64,000 bases of DNA from Vagococcus humatus (GTDB taxonomy: Bacteria > Bacillota > Bacilli > Lactobacillales > Vagococcaceae): contig NZ_PXZH01000007.1 in the NCBI RefSeq assembly GCF_003950325.1, positions 1-64,000 of the forward strand. Reading direction: 5' to 3'. The notes beneath the pieces are model-generated. The model was not told the DNA's origin. It ran no database searches and worked only from the letters and a program-made list of their open reading frames with translations. A program made the translations under genes and the position numbers. Positions 49,848-61,170 of the stretch are shown here, one piece after another. How positions within the stretch are numbered: the first letter of the stretch is position 1; the number at the start of each line of letters is the position of its first letter.

Positions 49848-49890
49848 CTGGTAAATAATACTTGATGGAGAAAAGAAAGAAGGAATCAAC

Positions 49891-51057
49891 ATGTTTAATC
49901 GTGTTCATTTAATTGTATTGGATTCTGTTGGAATTGGAGAAGCACCAGATGCCGCGCAGTTTGGGGATGTAGGTTCTCATACGTTGGGACATATTTCAGA
50001 AATAGCTGGCTTACATGTGCCTCACATGGAACAACTAGGATTAGGGAACATCGCTCCCTTAAAAACGGTCAAAGAAGTAGCTAAGCCAAAAGGTTATGCA
50101 ACGAAATTACAAGAAGTGTCTGTTGGAAAAGATACCATGACAGGTCACTGGGAAATCATGGGCTTAAATATTCAAACGCCGTTTAGAGTTTTTCCAGAAG
50201 GCTTCCCAGAAGAATTACTAGAAAAAATTTCTGAATTTTCAGGTCGCGGCATTGTGTGTAATCAACCTTATAGCGGCACAAAAGTGCTGGATGATTACGG
50301 TGAGCATCAAATGAAAACAGGGGATTTAATTGTTTATACCTCAGCAGACCCTGTGCTTCAAATTGCCGCTCACGAAGACATTATTCCGTTAGAAGAATTG
50401 TACCGAATTTGTGACTACACTCGGGAAATTACCAAAGAGGATCCGTATATGATTGGCCGAATTATTGCTAGACCCTATGTCGGAAAGCCAGGTAACTTCA
50501 CTAGAACTCCTAACCGTCATGACTATGCTCTAGATCCATTTGGGGATACTGTGTTAGACCACTTAAAACAAGGTGGAAAAGACGTGATCGCTGTAGGTAA
50601 AATCAATGACATTTTTAATGGTCAAGGAGTGACAGATTTTGTGAGAACAAAATCTAACATGGACGGAGTGGATCAATTACTTACTGTTATGAAACAAGAC
50701 TTTACCGGTTTAAGTTTTACTAACTTAGTAGACTTTGATGCCTTATTCGGACACCGCCGGAATGTGGCAGGTTACGGAGAAGCTTTAGAAGAATTTGACG
50801 CTCGCTTACCTGAAATTATTGAGGCAATGGCAGAGGATGATTTATTAATGATTACAGCAGACCACGGGAACGATCCAAGCTTTAAAGGTACCGATCATAC
50901 CCGGGAATATATTCCGTTAATGGTTTACAGTAAACAAATGAAAGAGTCAGGCGCTCTTCCGGTTGGCCATTTCTCAGATATTGGGGCAACAATTGCAGAT
51001 AACTTTAAGGTCACCTTACCTGAAAACGGTCAAAGTTTCTTAACTGAGTTAAACTAA
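49891..51057 (+). CDS. deoB: Phosphopentomutase
   Basis: Manganese enzyme of the alkaline phosphatase superfamily, 388 residues. It isomerises (deoxy)ribose 1-phosphate to 5-phosphate, linking the phosphorylases to DeoC and the pentose phosphate pathway. The metal site uses [10 protein letters not shown] and ADHGNDP, and DTMTGHWE carries the phosphorylated Thr. GAAGGA lies upstream. Followed by punA and deoD. Confidence 0.97.
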   Translation: MFNRVHLIVLDSVGIGEAPDAAQFGDVGSHTLGHISEIAGLHVPHMEQLGLGNIAPLKTVKEVAKPKGYATKLQEVSVGKDTMTGHWEIMGLNIQTPFRVFPEGFPEELLEKISEFSGRGIVCNQPYSGTKVLDDYGEHQMKTGDLIVYTSADPVLQIAAHEDIIPLEELYRICDYTREITKEDPYMIGRIIARPYVGKPGNFTRTPNRHDYALDPFGDTVLDHLKQGGKDVIAVGKINDIFNGQGVTDFVRTKSNMDGVDQLLTVMKQDFTGLSFTNLVDFDALFGHRRNVAGYGEALEEFDARLPEIIEAMAEDDLLMITADHGNDPSFKGTDHTREYIPLMVYSKQMKESGALPVGHFSDIGATIADNFKVTLPENGQSFLTELN

Positions 51058-51084
51058 TTAACAAAATAAAAAGGAGTTTCTAAC

Positions 51085-51903
51085 ATGACAACATTAAGTG
51101 AAAAATTACAACAAACAGCAGCGTATATCAAAGAACAAGGAGTGACTGACGTCGATTTTGGTTTAATCTTAGGTTCTGGTTTAGGTGAACTAGCTAATGA
51201 AATTAGCGAACCTATTATTATTAAATACGAAAACATCCCAAACTTCCCTGTATCTACTGTTGTTGGACATGCAGGGCAACTAGTTTACGGTGAATTAGCT
51301 GGTAAAAAAGTGTTAGCTATGCAAGGTCGTTTCCACTATTACGAAGGAAACACTATGGAAATAGTTACTTTCCCAGTTCGAGTAATGAAAGCTTTAGGTG
51401 CTCACTCATTAGTGGTAACTAATGCAGCTGGTGGAGTTAATACTTCATTTACACCAGGTAACTTAATGCTTATTACCGATCAAATTAACTTTATGGGAGC
51501 TAATCCATTAATTGGTGCTAATGATGAAAACTTAGGACCTCGTTTCCCTGACATGTCTGAAGCCTTTGACAAAGAATACGGCAAAGTAGCTCGTTCTGTT
51601 GCAACAGAATTAAAAATCACTTTACAACAAGGGGTTTACATGGGATTTTCAGGTCCAACCTACGAAACTCCAGCAGAAGTTAGAATGGCTCGTTTAATGG
51701 GAGCAGATGCTGTAGGTATGTCAACAGTACCAGAAGTTATTGTAGCTCGTCACATGGGTATGCGTGTCTTAGGTGTTACTTGTGTGACTAATTTAGCGGC
51801 AGGAATGCAAGCTACTTTAAACCATAAAGAAGTAGTTGAAACAACTGAACGTGTCAAAGCTGATTTTAAATCATTAATCAAACAAACATTAGCTAATCTA
51901 TAA
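51085..51903 (+). CDS. punA: Purine-nucleoside phosphorylase I, trimeric type
   Basis: 272-residue trimeric PNP acting mainly on inosine and guanosine. Phosphate-binding GSGLGELA (about 32-39) and VVGHAGQLVYG, ribose and base site FHYYEGNT, VVTNAAGGVN and GMSTVPEVIVARH are intact. AAAGGAG stands before the ATG. It complements the hexameric DeoD encoded next. Confidence 0.96.
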   Translation: MTTLSEKLQQTAAYIKEQGVTDVDFGLILGSGLGELANEISEPIIIKYENIPNFPVSTVVGHAGQLVYGELAGKKVLAMQGRFHYYEGNTMEIVTFPVRVMKALGAHSLVVTNAAGGVNTSFTPGNLMLITDQINFMGANPLIGANDENLGPRFPDMSEAFDKEYGKVARSVATELKITLQQGVYMGFSGPTYETPAEVRMARLMGADAVGMSTVPEVIVARHMGMRVLGVTCVTNLAAGMQATLNHKEVVETTERVKADFKSLIKQTLANL

Positions 51904-51921
51904 GATAAAGGAGAAACTGTC

Positions 51922-52629
51922 ATGAGTGTTCATATTGGGGCAAAACCTGGAGAAATTGCTGAAAAAATCTTACTGCCTGGAGATCCATTACGGGCAAAAT
52001 ATATTGCAGAGCATTTTTTAGAAAATGCTACTTTGTATAATGAAGTAAGAGGTATGCTAGGATTTACAGGAACATATAAAGGAGTCCCTGTTTCTGTTCA
52101 AGGAACTGGGATGGGAATGCCTTCTGCAGCTATTTATATCAATGAATTAATCCGTGAATATGATGTGAAACAATTAGTACGTGTAGGAACATGTGGCTCA
52201 ATTCAAAAAGATGTCCATGTGCGTGATTTAGTTTTAGCTCAAGCAGCTGCAACTCCTTCTTCTATGATTCGAAATGATTTTCCTAAATATGATTTTCCGC
52301 AAATTGCGGATTTTGACTTGTTGTTAAAATCTTATCAAATTGCAAAAGAACATGGTTTTACTACCCATGTTGGGAATGTTTTATCTGATGATGTTTTTTA
52401 TAAAGATAGTTTAGAGGATACTTTCCGATTAGGGGAGTACGGCGTTTTAGGAATTGAAATGGAAGCGGCAGTTTTATACTATTTAGCAGCTAAATTCCAA
52501 GTCCAAGCCCTAGGGATTATGACAGTGAGTGATCACATGTTAACTGGGGAAGAAACCACTTCTGAAGAACGTCAAAAAACCTTTGATGAAATGATTATTG
52601 TTGCGTTAGAAACGCTTATTCAAGCTTAA
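51922..52629 (+). CDS. deoD: Purine-nucleoside phosphorylase, DeoD type
   Basis: 235-residue hexameric PNP that also accepts adenosine and deoxyadenosine. Seen are [34 protein letters not shown], and EMEAAVLY with the catalytic Asp in TVSDH. 18 bases after punA, AAAGGAG upstream. Last gene of the salvage block, before a strong terminator. Confidence 0.97.
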   Translation: MSVHIGAKPGEIAEKILLPGDPLRAKYIAEHFLENATLYNEVRGMLGFTGTYKGVPVSVQGTGMGMPSAAIYINELIREYDVKQLVRVGTCGSIQKDVHVRDLVLAQAAATPSSMIRNDFPKYDFPQIADFDLLLKSYQIAKEHGFTTHVGNVLSDDVFYKDSLEDTFRLGEYGVLGIEMEAAVLYYLAAKFQVQALGIMTVSDHMLTGEETTSEERQKTFDEMIIVALETLIQA

Positions 52630-52633
52630 TCAA

Positions 52634-52687
52634 GAAAAACTCAATGAAAGCCATGAATCTTTTCATGTGCATTCATTGAGTTTTTTG
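52634..52687 (+). terminator. Terminator of the nucleoside salvage operon
   Basis: AAAAACTCAATGAA pairs with TTCATTGAGTTTTT, with an inner CATGAA/TTCATG stem, then a T run. Confidence 0.9.
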
Positions 52688-52740
52688 TTACTATAAATGT
52701 AAGGATTGCTTAAACAATTATGAATGAACCGGAGGATATT

Positions 52741-53925
52741 ATGGAAAATTTCACTTTTTATACACCAACCAAAATCTATTTTGGAAAAGATCAAATCAAA
52801 AAATTACCACAGAGTATTGCCCCTTATGGTAAACGAGTATTGCTTGTTTATGGCGGAGGAAGTATCAAACGTAATGGCATTTATGATCAAGCTACCACAT
52901 TATTAACTGAACAAGGGTTTGAAATAACTGAACTAAGTGGGGTAGAACCAAATCCTCGTTTAGAAACAGTTGAAAAAGGCGTTAAATTATGCCGAGATCA
53001 TCAAATAGAAGGAATTATTGCTATTGGTGGAGGCTCTACCATTGACTGTTCAAAAGCTATTTCAGCTGGTGTGTTCTATGAAGGCAGTCCATGGGATTTT
53101 ACGAAAGATTCTAGTTTGATTACTAAAACATTGCCATTATTTACAGTATTAACAATGGCAGCAACTGGGTCTGAAATGAACTGGGGAGCAGTAATTACCA
53201 ATGTTGAAACAAATGAAAAATTAGGTATTCATTCTGTTTTAATGATTCCTAAAGTGTCTATTTTAGATCCAACTTATACTTATACAGTGCCAACTAAACA
53301 TACAGCAGCAGGTTCAGTGGATATTTTAAGTCATTTATTAGAAAACTATTTTAGTCAAAATAAAGGAGCTTATGTCCAAGATAGAATTTCTGAGGGAATA
53401 ATGCGAACAGTAATCAACTATGCCCCACAAGCGCTAAAACAACCAGATAATTATGAAGCACGGGCTAATTTAATGTGGTCCAGTACATTAGCCTTAAATG
53501 GTTTAACTGGTCGAGGGAAAGTTGGGACTTGGAGTTGTCACCCAATGGAACATGAGTTAAGTGCTTTTTATGACATTACTCATGGGATCGGTCTAGCTAT
53601 TTTAACCCCACGTTGGATGAAGTATATCTTAAATGAAGACACAGTGGAACAAATGGCTAATTTAGCTCATTATGTATGGGACATTCCAGTTAATTCAGAT
53701 AATTTATTTGAAACAGCTGAAAAAGGCATTCAAGCTTTTTATGATTGCTTTGTGTCTTGGGGTATTCCTATGACCTTAGAAGAAGTGGGTATTCCAGAAG
53801 ATAACTTGCAGTTAATGGCTGAAAAAGCAGTAGAACATAGTACGTTAGCAACAACAGCCTATGTACCTTTAGCTGTAAAAGATGTTAGAGCTATTTATGA
53901 AAATTGTTTAACTCAAGGTATTTAA
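52741..53925 (+). CDS. Iron-containing alcohol dehydrogenase (YugJ/BdhA-like)
   Basis: 394-residue type III alcohol dehydrogenase with an N-terminal NAD(P)-binding part (KRVLLVYGGGSIKRNG, IAIGGGSTIDCSKA). The metal-binding half includes HPMEHELSAFYDITHGIGLAILTPRWM with the His ligands. It resembles butanol dehydrogenases; the physiological aldehyde or alcohol is unknown. It could remove the acetaldehyde released by DeoC from the operon upstream, but that is inference from position. ATG 52741 follows GGAGG; an upstream frame extension has no site. Confidence 0.9.
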   Translation: MENFTFYTPTKIYFGKDQIKKLPQSIAPYGKRVLLVYGGGSIKRNGIYDQATTLLTEQGFEITELSGVEPNPRLETVEKGVKLCRDHQIEGIIAIGGGSTIDCSKAISAGVFYEGSPWDFTKDSSLITKTLPLFTVLTMAATGSEMNWGAVITNVETNEKLGIHSVLMIPKVSILDPTYTYTVPTKHTAAGSVDILSHLLENYFSQNKGAYVQDRISEGIMRTVINYAPQALKQPDNYEARANLMWSSTLALNGLTGRGKVGTWSCHPMEHELSAFYDITHGIGLAILTPRWMKYILNEDTVEQMANLAHYVWDIPVNSDNLFETAEKGIQAFYDCFVSWGIPMTLEEVGIPEDNLQLMAEKAVEHSTLATTAYVPLAVKDVRAIYENCLTQGI

Positions 53926-53935
53926 ATTAGAAAAT

Positions 53936-53970
53936 AAAAAAGAGAACCTTGAAAAAGGCTCTCTTTTTTA
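53936..53970. terminator. Bidirectional terminator between the dehydrogenase gene and gpmA
   Basis: AAAAAAGAGA pairs with TCTCTTTTTT, plus inner CCTT/AAGG pairs. It serves both convergent genes. Confidence 0.85.
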
Positions 53971-53976
53971 TTAGTT

Positions 53977-54663
53977 TTAAAGGGTTGATTTAGAGATAAT
54001 ATTTAATTGTTCATCTAATTCATAAACAATTGGTTGGCCAGTTGGAATTTCAACGCCCATAATATCATCATCTGAAATATTTTCTAGGTGTTTGGTTAAG
54101 GCTCTTAGTGAATTACCATGAGCGGCAACTAAAACATTTTTACCATCAATTAAGCTAGGTGCAATAAAGTCGTCCCAGTAAGGAATTGCCCGTTCTAAAG
54201 TCACTTTTAAGTTTTCTCCGCCAGGGATCACTCGTCTGTCTAAGTGTTGATAACGACGATCGTTAACAGCAGATTCAGGATCGTCTTCGGCTAATAATGG
54301 AGGCAATGTGTCATAAGACCGACGCCATAATTGGACTTGGTCTGCTCCGTATTTATCAGCTGTTTCTTTTTTGTTTAATCCTTGTAAAGCTCCATAGTGA
54401 CGTTCATTTAGACGCCAAGATTTATATTCAGGTACCCACAATTGATCAGATTCTTCTAAAATATAATGACAAGTTTTAATCGCACGTTTCAACACAGATG
54501 TATAAGCAACGTCTAGCGCAATACCAGCTTCTTTGATTTTATGTCCAGCCGTTTTTGCTTCTTCCGTTCCTTTTTCACTTAGATCTACATCCACCCAACC
54601 AGTAAACTGGTTTAAAGCATTCCATTGGCTTTCACCATGACGAACAAAGACTAATTTTGCCAT
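53977..54663 (-). CDS. gpmA: 2,3-bisphosphoglycerate-dependent phosphoglycerate mutase
   Basis: 228-residue glycolytic enzyme exchanging 3- and 2-phosphoglycerate through a phospho-histidine. It shows RHGES at 8-12 with His9, then the [12 protein letters not shown] loop, [13 protein letters not shown] and [13 protein letters not shown] 54663 was chosen because GGAGTG stands upstream; the open frame to 54756 would run through the promoter. Confidence 0.97.
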   Translation of the reverse strand: MAKLVFVRHGESQWNALNQFTGWVDVDLSEKGTEEAKTAGHKIKEAGIALDVAYTSVLKRAIKTCHYILEESDQLWVPEYKSWRLNERHYGALQGLNKKETADKYGADQVQLWRRSYDTLPPLLAEDDPESAVNDRRYQHLDRRVIPGGENLKVTLERAIPYWDDFIAPSLIDGKNVLVAAHGNSLRALTKHLENISDDDIMGVEIPTGQPIVYELDEQLNIISKSTL

Positions 54664-54705
54664 ATTATTCACTCCTATGTGTTTAAGTATCCTTATAACA
54701 CCTAT

Positions 54706-54734
54706 ATTGTACCTTCTTTTCAGAAAATATCCAA
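54706..54734 (-). promoter_or_regulatory. gpmA promoter
   Basis: Minus-strand TTGGAT (54729-54734), 17-base spacer, TACAAT (54706-54711). It lies at the very end of the upstream transporter gene's 3' region, with no terminator between. Confidence 0.7.
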
Positions 54735-54761
54735 GAAAAGTGATTAGGAGTGACATGGCTT

Positions 54762-55523
54762 TTAGTGATGTTTTAGACTAACGTAATAAGCTCCGCTGAC
54801 AAAAACAGCTCCACCAATAATATTACCAAAGTACACTGGAATAACATTTTGAATAAATTGTCCCCAAGTAGCTCCGCCTTCAAAAATAGCGGCAGGAATG
54901 ACAAACATATTTGCCACACTATGCTGAAAACCAATGGCAACAAAAACCATAACAGGGAACCAAGTGCCTAAAATTTTTCCAGCACCGTCTTTTGCTCCGT
55001 AGCATAACCACAGAGAAAGACCAACAAACCAGTTACAGCCGATTCCAGAGATAATCGCTTGTAATGGCGTAGCCGCTACTTTTGACTGAGCAACTGCAAT
55101 AGTTTCTTCTAAAAAGACGCCACTACTAGTTAATCCTACAAGGTGACCAAAAAAGTAAGCGACAAATAGTGCGCCGACTAAGTTGGCTAGTGTGATCACT
55201 ACCCAATTTTGAAGTAGTTGTTTACCAGTTACTTTTTTATTGTACCAAGCAATAGAGACAGCCATCATATTTCCTGTGATTAACTCGCCTCCAGCTAGCA
55301 AAATAACAATTAAACCAATTGGAAAGACACTAGCTCCAATTAAACTAGCAAAACTTCCCCATTCATGAGCTACCGAAGAAATAACTCGAATGTAGGCTAA
55401 ATAGCCAAGGGAAATCATAGCTCCTCCAATAAACCCTAAAATTAATTTTGATAATAAAGGTTTATGTACTTTTTTGACTCCCATATTAATACTAATATCA
55501 ACAATCTCATCTGGCGTATGCAT
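54762..55523 (-). CDS. Formate/nitrite transporter family channel
   Basis: 253-residue membrane protein of the FNT pentameric channel family, six hydrophobic segments. The selectivity and gating features are visible: the loop around [16 protein letters not shown], the second half [12 protein letters not shown], and the conserved central His in [10 protein letters not shown]. Whether it moves formate, nitrite, lactate or hydrosulfide cannot be told; formate is the default in a fermentative coccus. It follows rpiA by 36 bases on the same strand. Confidence 0.9.
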   Translation of the reverse strand: MHTPDEIVDISINMGVKKVHKPLLSKLILGFIGGAMISLGYLAYIRVISSVAHEWGSFASLIGASVFPIGLIVILLAGGELITGNMMAVSIAWYNKKVTGKQLLQNWVVITLANLVGALFVAYFFGHLVGLTSSGVFLEETIAVAQSKVAATPLQAIISGIGCNWFVGLSLWLCYGAKDGAGKILGTWFPVMVFVAIGFQHSVANMFVIPAAIFEGGATWGQFIQNVIPVYFGNIIGGAVFVSGAYYVSLKHH

Positions 55524-55559
55524 TAAACAAATTCCTTCCTCATTCTAATTTTGTTTCAT

Positions 55560-56237
55560 TTACTTAGTTGCTTGTAGAGTTTTCGGACCGTCTTCATACC
55601 CAACGATAACTGTATCAACCATATGTAAGAATAACCCGTGTTCAACCACGCCTACTTGTTTATCTAACCAATTAGCTAATTCATCTGGATCTTTAATTTG
55701 TTCTAGATGTAAGTCAATAATGTAGTTTTGACTATCTGTTTTCACGATATTTTTTTGTTCATCTTGACGTAAAACAGGATGTAACCCTTTTTCCGTAAAC
55801 AAACGCATAAGCTGGTCTGAACCATAAGGAATGACTTCTACAGGTAATGGAAATTTACCTAAGTCTTCTACCATTTTAGATTGATCCACAATCCAAATGA
55901 CTTTCTTAGAATAGGTTGCCACAATTTTTTCAAATAAAAGAGCAGCTCCGCCACCTTTAATACCGTTAAAAGCTTGACTAATTTCATCCGCTCCGTCAAT
56001 AGTTAAATCAACGTGTGACACTTCATCAATACTTTTTAGGGGGATGCCTAATTCTTTTGCTTGATTTTCTGTTGCAGAAGAAGTCGTTACTCCGACAATA
56101 TCTAAGCCTTCTTCTTTCATCCGACGGCCAATTTCTTCCACCATATAATAGGCAGTTGAACCTGTTCCTAAACCTACCACCATGCCACTTTTAACATGTT
56201 TTGCTGCTTCGATACCAACCATTTCTTTTAAATTCAT
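55560..56237 (-). CDS. rpiA: Ribose-5-phosphate isomerase A
   Basis: 225-residue enzyme interconverting ribose 5-phosphate and ribulose 5-phosphate. Typical segments are [40 protein letters not shown] and [17 protein letters not shown] 56237 follows GGAGG. It lies divergently to rpsL; a TACAAT (minus strand, near 56280) may be its -10. It links the ribose phosphates from the salvage operon to the pentose phosphate pathway. Confidence 0.97.
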   Translation of the reverse strand: MNLKEMVGIEAAKHVKSGMVVGLGTGSTAYYMVEEIGRRMKEEGLDIVGVTTSSATENQAKELGIPLKSIDEVSHVDLTIDGADEISQAFNGIKGGGAALLFEKIVATYSKKVIWIVDQSKMVEDLGKFPLPVEVIPYGSDQLMRLFTEKGLHPVLRQDEQKNIVKTDSQNYIIDLHLEQIKDPDELANWLDKQVGVVEHGLFLHMVDTVIVGYEDGPKTLQATK

Positions 56238-56386
56238 GATAACCTCCAACAATATATGATTTACAATTAACTATTGTACTGATAATTAGCTTAAATTGGT
56301 AGGCGTTTTCTTGAATTCTTTCAGATTTTTTATCTTTTGTGAGATATTTTCCATGAATAGGGACATATAAAAAAATAAATGAAAAA

Positions 56387-56418
56387 TTGTTGACAGGTTA
56401 AATTGTATATGATAAGCT
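56387..56418 (+). promoter_or_regulatory. Promoter region of the str operon
   Basis: TTGACA at 56390-56395 is clear. The -10 is ambiguous: TAAGCT at 56413 has a 17-base spacer but is a poor match, while TATGAT at 56408 pairs better with TTGTTG at 56387 at 15 bases. The start point is therefore uncertain. The leader to rpsL is about 160 bases. Confidence 0.6.
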
Positions 56419-56489
56419 TTTTAAGGTGCTTTAAGTACAGGTCTCTTAAAAGACGTGCTGACTGTCTTGAAAAGCATTTACAAAGTGAC

Positions 56490-56515
56490 TGCAAGATTAC
56501 TTGCATTCTTTTTTG
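56490..56515 (+). promoter_or_regulatory. Terminator-like hairpin in the rpsL leader
   Basis: TGCAAG pairs with CTTGCA across ATTA, followed by TTCTTTTTTG. It lies between the str promoter and rpsL and so may attenuate. The stem is only six pairs. The rest of the 56238-56578 gap holds the two divergent promoters and unassigned leader. Confidence 0.45.
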
Positions 56516-56578
56516 TCAAAAAAATGAACCACCAGGATGTGTGGTACTAGAAACAAATGTGAGGAAGGAGGAAAAAGA

Positions 56579-56992
56579 ATGCCAACAATTAACCAATTGA
56601 TTCGTAAATCACGTCAATCAAAAACTACTAAATCAGACTCACCTGCATTAGGAAAAGGCTACAATAGTTTGAAAAAATCTTTTACTGATACAAATTCTCC
56701 TCAAAAGCGTGGAGTTTGTACTCGTGTAGGAACTATGACACCTAAAAAACCTAACTCAGCGTTACGTAAATATGCTCGTGTTCGTTTATCAAACAGCATT
56801 GAAGTAACTGCTTATATCCCAGGAATCGGACACAACTTACAAGAACATAGTGTTGTTCTTATTCGTGGTGGACGTGTAAAAGACTTACCAGGGGTACGTT
56901 ACCATATCGTACGTGGAGCTTTAGATACTGCTGGAGTGACTGATCGTAAACAAAGCCGCTCTAAATACGGTGCTAAAAAACCTAAAGCTTAA
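56579..56992 (+). CDS. rpsL: 30S ribosomal protein S12
   Basis: 137-residue S12, with the Gram-positive insert ([16 protein letters not shown]) and the decoding-site segment [13 protein letters not shown]. Both lysines of PKKP are unmutated, so no streptomycin-resistance change is present. ATG 56579 follows GGAAGGAGG. First gene of rpsL-rpsG-fusA-tuf. It is not linked to rpoBC here. Confidence 0.98.
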   Translation: MPTINQLIRKSRQSKTTKSDSPALGKGYNSLKKSFTDTNSPQKRGVCTRVGTMTPKKPNSALRKYARVRLSNSIEVTAYIPGIGHNLQEHSVVLIRGGRVKDLPGVRYHIVRGALDTAGVTDRKQSRSKYGAKKPKA

Positions 56993-57068
56993 TTGAAGCT
57001 TTCTTATATATAAGAAAAATCAACTTACTTAAATACATATAAAAAATATTTGGAAGGAGGAATTTTGA

Positions 57069-57539
57069 ATGCCTCGAAAAGGTCCTGTCACAAAACGTGA
57101 AGTTTTACCAGATCCTATGTTTCATTCAGAAGAAGTGACTCGTTTAATTAACCGTGTAATGGTTGATGGTAAACGCGGAACTGCTGCATCTATTGTGTAT
57201 AGCGCATTTGATGTAATCAAAGAATCCACAGGAAACGATCCAATTGAAGTTTTTGAACAAGCTTTAGAGAACGTTAAACCTGTTTTAGAAGTTAAAGCTC
57301 GTCGTGTAGGTGGTTCTAACTACCAAGTACCCGTTGAAGTTCGTCCAGAACGTCAAATTACTTTAGCTCTACGTTGGATTGTTAACTTCTCTCGTTTACG
57401 CGGAGAACATACAATGGAACAACGTTTAGCAAAAGAATTAATGGATGCTGCTAACAACAGTGGTGCATCTGTTAAGAGACGTGAAGATGTCCATAAAATG
57501 GCTGAAGCCAACAGAGCGTTTGCTCATTACCGTTGGTAA
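57069..57539 (+). CDS. rpsG: 30S ribosomal protein S7
   Basis: 156-residue S7 ([47 protein letters not shown]), the primary 16S 3'-domain binder. GGAAGGAGG stands upstream of the ATG. Second gene of the str operon. Confidence 0.98.
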   Translation: MPRKGPVTKREVLPDPMFHSEEVTRLINRVMVDGKRGTAASIVYSAFDVIKESTGNDPIEVFEQALENVKPVLEVKARRVGGSNYQVPVEVRPERQITLALRWIVNFSRLRGEHTMEQRLAKELMDAANNSGASVKRREDVHKMAEANRAFAHYRW

Positions 57540-57636
57540 AATCCTCTCTGCTTTTAGAAAAGAAACACTGTTACTAATAAGCAGATGACATGATAAATAA
57601 AAGATTTTTAGCACAAGTGAGAGGAGAAACACAAGA

Positions 57637-59721
57637 ATGCCTAGAGAATATCCTTTAGAAAAAACTCGTAACTTGGGTATTATGGCCCACATTGACGCTG
57701 GGAAAACAACGACAACTGAACGTATTTTATACTACACAGGTAAAATTCATAAAATTGGTGAAACTCATGATGGAGCTTCACAAATGGACTGGATGGAACA
57801 AGAGCAAGAACGTGGTATTACAATTACATCAGCTGCAACAACAGCTCACTGGAAAGGTTACCGTGTTAATATTATTGACACACCTGGACACGTAGACTTC
57901 ACTGTTGAAGTTGAACGTTCATTACGTGTACTTGATGGTGCTGTAACAGTTTTAGATGCTCAATCAGGTGTTGAGCCTCAAACAGAAACAGTTTGGCGTC
58001 AAGCTACTACTTACGGAGTTCCTCGTATTGTATTCATTAACAAAATGGATAAAATTGGTGCGGACTTCTTATACTCTGTTGGTACATTACATGACCGTTT
58101 ACAAGCAAACGCTCATCCAGTTCAATTACCAATTGGAGCAGAAGACAACTTCACTGGGATTATTGATTTAATCACAATGAAAGCTGAAATTTATGCAAAT
58201 GACTTAGGAACAGATATCCGCGAGGAAGAAGTTCCAGAAGAATATCTTGAACAAGCTCAAGAATGGCGTGAAAAATTAATTGAAGCAGTAGCTGATACTG
58301 ATGAAGCGTTAATGGAGAAATATTTAGAAGGTGAAGAAATTTCAGAAGATGAGTTACGTGCTGCTATTCGCCGCGCAACTATCGCTGTAGAATTCTACCC
58401 AGTTTACTGTGGTACAGCCTTCAAAAATAAAGGGGTTCAATTAATGCTTGATGGCGTTATTGACTTCTTACCAGCTCCAACAGAAGTTGCTGACATTAAA
58501 GGTACTGATCCAGATACTGGAGAAGAAGTATCTTGTCCTTCAACTGATGACGCACCATTTGCAGCTTTAGCATTTAAAGTAATGACTGACCCATTCGTAG
58601 GTCGTTTAACATTCTTCCGTGTGTACTCTGGTACATTAGAAGCTGGATCATACGTGAAAAATGCTTCTAAAGACAAACGTGAACGTGTTGGTCGTATTCT
58701 ACAAATGCATGCGAATGCTCGTCATGAAATTCCAACTGTATACTCAGGAGATATTGCTGCAGCAGTTGGTTTGAAAGATACTGCAACAGGAGATACATTG
58801 TGTGATGAAAAACATCCAGTTATTCTTGAATCAATGGAATTCCCAGAACCAGTTATCGAAGTAGCGATTGAACCTAAATCAAAAGCTGACCAAGATAAAA
58901 TGGGCGTTGCTTTACAAAAACTTTCAGAAGAAGATCCAACTTTCCGTGCAACAACTAACCAAGAAACTGGTGAAACTATTATCGCTGGTATGGGTGAGCT
59001 TCACTTAGACGTTATCGTAGACCGTATGAAACGTGAATTTAAAGTAGAAGCTAACGTTGGTGCTCCTCAAGTTTCTTACCGTGAAACATTTAAATCTGCT
59101 ACACAAGCAGAAGGTAAATTTGTACGTCAGTCAGGTGGTAAAGGTCAATACGGACACGTATGGGTTGAATTTACACCTAACGAAGAAGGCGGCGGTTTTG
59201 AATTTGAAAATGCTATCGTTGGTGGGGTAGTTCCTCGTGAATACATCCCTGCTGTAGAGACTGGTTTGAAAGACTCAATGGAAAACGGTGTGTTAGCTGG
59301 ATATCCATTAGTAGACATCAAAGCAAAACTTTACGATGGTTCTTACCATGATGTGGACTCAAACGAAACAGCCTTCCGTGTAGCTGCTTCTATGGCGCTA
59401 CGTGCTGCTGCTAAGAAAGCAAACCCTGTTATCTTAGAACCAGTAATGGCTATCGAAATCGTTATTCCTGAAGATTACTTAGGAGACGTTATGGGACACG
59501 TTACAGCTCGTCGTGGACGCGTTGAAGGTATGGAAGCTCGCGGTAATGCGCAAGTAGTACGTGCGATGGTTCCACTTTCAGAAATGTTTGGTTATGCAAC
59601 TACATTACGTTCTTCAACACAAGGACGCGGTGTGTTCACTATGACATTTGACCACTACGAAGAAGTTCCAAAATCTATTCAAGAAGAAATCATCAAAAAA
59701 CATGGTGGTTCTGCTAACTAA
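57637..59721 (+). CDS. fusA: Translation elongation factor G
   Basis: 694-residue translocation GTPase. G1 [15 protein letters not shown], the switch I region [12 protein letters not shown]3 DTPGHVDF and G4 NKMD are intact. Domains II-V follow, ending [22 protein letters not shown]. 97 bases after rpsG, with GAGAGGAG upstream of the ATG. Confidence 0.99.
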   Translation: MPREYPLEKTRNLGIMAHIDAGKTTTTERILYYTGKIHKIGETHDGASQMDWMEQEQERGITITSAATTAHWKGYRVNIIDTPGHVDFTVEVERSLRVLDGAVTVLDAQSGVEPQTETVWRQATTYGVPRIVFINKMDKIGADFLYSVGTLHDRLQANAHPVQLPIGAEDNFTGIIDLITMKAEIYANDLGTDIREEEVPEEYLEQAQEWREKLIEAVADTDEALMEKYLEGEEISEDELRAAIRRATIAVEFYPVYCGTAFKNKGVQLMLDGVIDFLPAPTEVADIKGTDPDTGEEVSCPSTDDAPFAALAFKVMTDPFVGRLTFFRVYSGTLEAGSYVKNASKDKRERVGRILQMHANARHEIPTVYSGDIAAAVGLKDTATGDTLCDEKHPVILESMEFPEPVIEVAIEPKSKADQDKMGVALQKLSEEDPTFRATTNQETGETIIAGMGELHLDVIVDRMKREFKVEANVGAPQVSYRETFKSATQAEGKFVRQSGGKGQYGHVWVEFTPNEEGGGFEFENAIVGGVVPREYIPAVETGLKDSMENGVLAGYPLVDIKAKLYDGSYHDVDSNETAFRVAASMALRAAAKKANPVILEPVMAIEIVIPEDYLGDVMGHVTARRGRVEGMEARGNAQVVRAMVPLSEMFGYATTLRSSTQGRGVFTMTFDHYEEVPKSIQEEIIKKHGGSAN

Positions 59722-59844
59722 TAGGTGTTGCCAAAAGTAATGGCAATGTATTACAATCAAATCATATGAGATGATGAACTTTTTAAGTTCTTAATCGATA
59801 TATTAAAAAATAATCATACTTTTATTACTAGGAGGAATTACAGA

Positions 59845-61032
59845 ATGGCTAAAGCAAAATACGATCGTTCTAAACCACACGTTAATATTGGTACAATTGG
59901 ACACGTTGACCATGGTAAAACTACATTAACAGCTGCTATTGCAACTGTATTAGCAAAACATGGAGGCGGCGAAGCTCAAAACTACGCTGACATCGATAAC
60001 GCTCCAGAAGAAAAAGAACGTGGAATTACAATCAGTACTTCACATATTGAATATGAAACAGAAACACGTCACTACGCTCACGTTGACTGCCCAGGACACG
60101 CGGACTACGTTAAAAACATGATCACTGGTGCTGCTCAAATGGACGGAGCTATCTTAGTAGTATCTGCTGCTGATGGCCCTATGCCACAAACACGTGAACA
60201 CATTCTATTATCACGTAACGTTGGTGTACCATACATTGTTGTTTTCTTAAACAAAATGGATATGGTTGACGACGAAGAATTATTAGAATTAGTTGAAATG
60301 GAAGTTCGTGACCTATTATCAGAATACGACTTCCCAGGCGATGATACTCCAATCGTTGCTGGTTCAGCTCTTAAAGCTTTAGAAGGTGACGAAGCTTACG
60401 AACAAAAAATCTTAGACTTAATGGCTGAAGTTGATGCTTACATCCCAACTCCAGAACGTGACCATGACAAACCATTCATGATGCCAGTGGAAGATGTATT
60501 CTCAATTACTGGTCGTGGTACTGTTGCAACAGGCCGTGTTGAACGTGGTACTGTTAAAGTCGGTGACGAAGTTGAAATCGTTGGGATTGCTGAACAAACA
60601 TCTACAACAACTGTTACAGGTGTTGAAATGTTCCGTAAATTATTAGACTACGCTGAAGCTGGAGACAACATTGGTGCGTTATTACGTGGTGTTTCTCGTG
60701 AAGATATCGAACGTGGACAAGTATTAGCTAAACCTGGTACTATTACACCTCATACAAAATTCGCAGCTGAAGTTTATGTTTTATCTAAAGAAGAAGGTGG
60801 ACGTCATACTCCATTCTTCACAAACTACCGTCCTCAATTCTACTTCCGTACAACTGACGTTACTGGAGTAATTGAATTACCAGAAGGTACTGAAATGGTT
60901 ATGCCTGGAGACAACGTTACAATCGACGTTGAATTAATCCACCCAATCGCTATCGAAGAAGGAACTCGTTTCTCAATTCGTGAAGGCGGACGTACTGTTG
61001 GTTCAGGTGTTGTATCAACAATCGAAAAATAA
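59845..61032 (+). CDS. tuf: Translation elongation factor Tu
   Basis: 395-residue GTPase that delivers aminoacyl-tRNA. G1 [14 protein letters not shown], switch [16 protein letters not shown]3 [13 protein letters not shown]4 NKMD, and the beta-barrel domains 2 and 3 to [15 protein letters not shown] lies upstream. Strong codon bias to common codons fits high expression. Last gene of the str operon. Confidence 0.99.
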   Translation: MAKAKYDRSKPHVNIGTIGHVDHGKTTLTAAIATVLAKHGGGEAQNYADIDNAPEEKERGITISTSHIEYETETRHYAHVDCPGHADYVKNMITGAAQMDGAILVVSAADGPMPQTREHILLSRNVGVPYIVVFLNKMDMVDDEELLELVEMEVRDLLSEYDFPGDDTPIVAGSALKALEGDEAYEQKILDLMAEVDAYIPTPERDHDKPFMMPVEDVFSITGRGTVATGRVERGTVKVGDEVEIVGIAEQTSTTTVTGVEMFRKLLDYAEAGDNIGALLRGVSREDIERGQVLAKPGTITPHTKFAAEVYVLSKEEGGRHTPFFTNYRPQFYFRTTDVTGVIELPEGTEMVMPGDNVTIDVELIHPIAIEEGTRFSIREGGRTVGSGVVSTIEK

Positions 61033-61044
61033 TTTAATTATTTT

Positions 61045-61076
61045 AAAGAGTCGAGAAAATTCTCGACTCTTTTTTT
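61045..61076 (+). terminator. Terminator after tuf
   Basis: AAAGAGTCGAGA pairs perfectly with TCTCGACTCTTT across AAAT, then a T run. Confidence 0.95.
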
Positions 61077-61135
61077 GTTTTTGTAAAGAACGAAAACGGT
61101 TTTATGGAAAAGTTAAAAAAACTTTGCTAAAAAGC

Positions 61136-61164
61136 TTGCCAAATCCTTGGTTGTTTAGTACACT
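61136..61164 (+). promoter_or_regulatory. Promoter of the S10 operon
   Basis: TTGCCA (61136-61141), 17-base spacer, TACACT (61159-61164). Confidence 0.7.
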
Positions 61165-61170
61165 ATTAAA

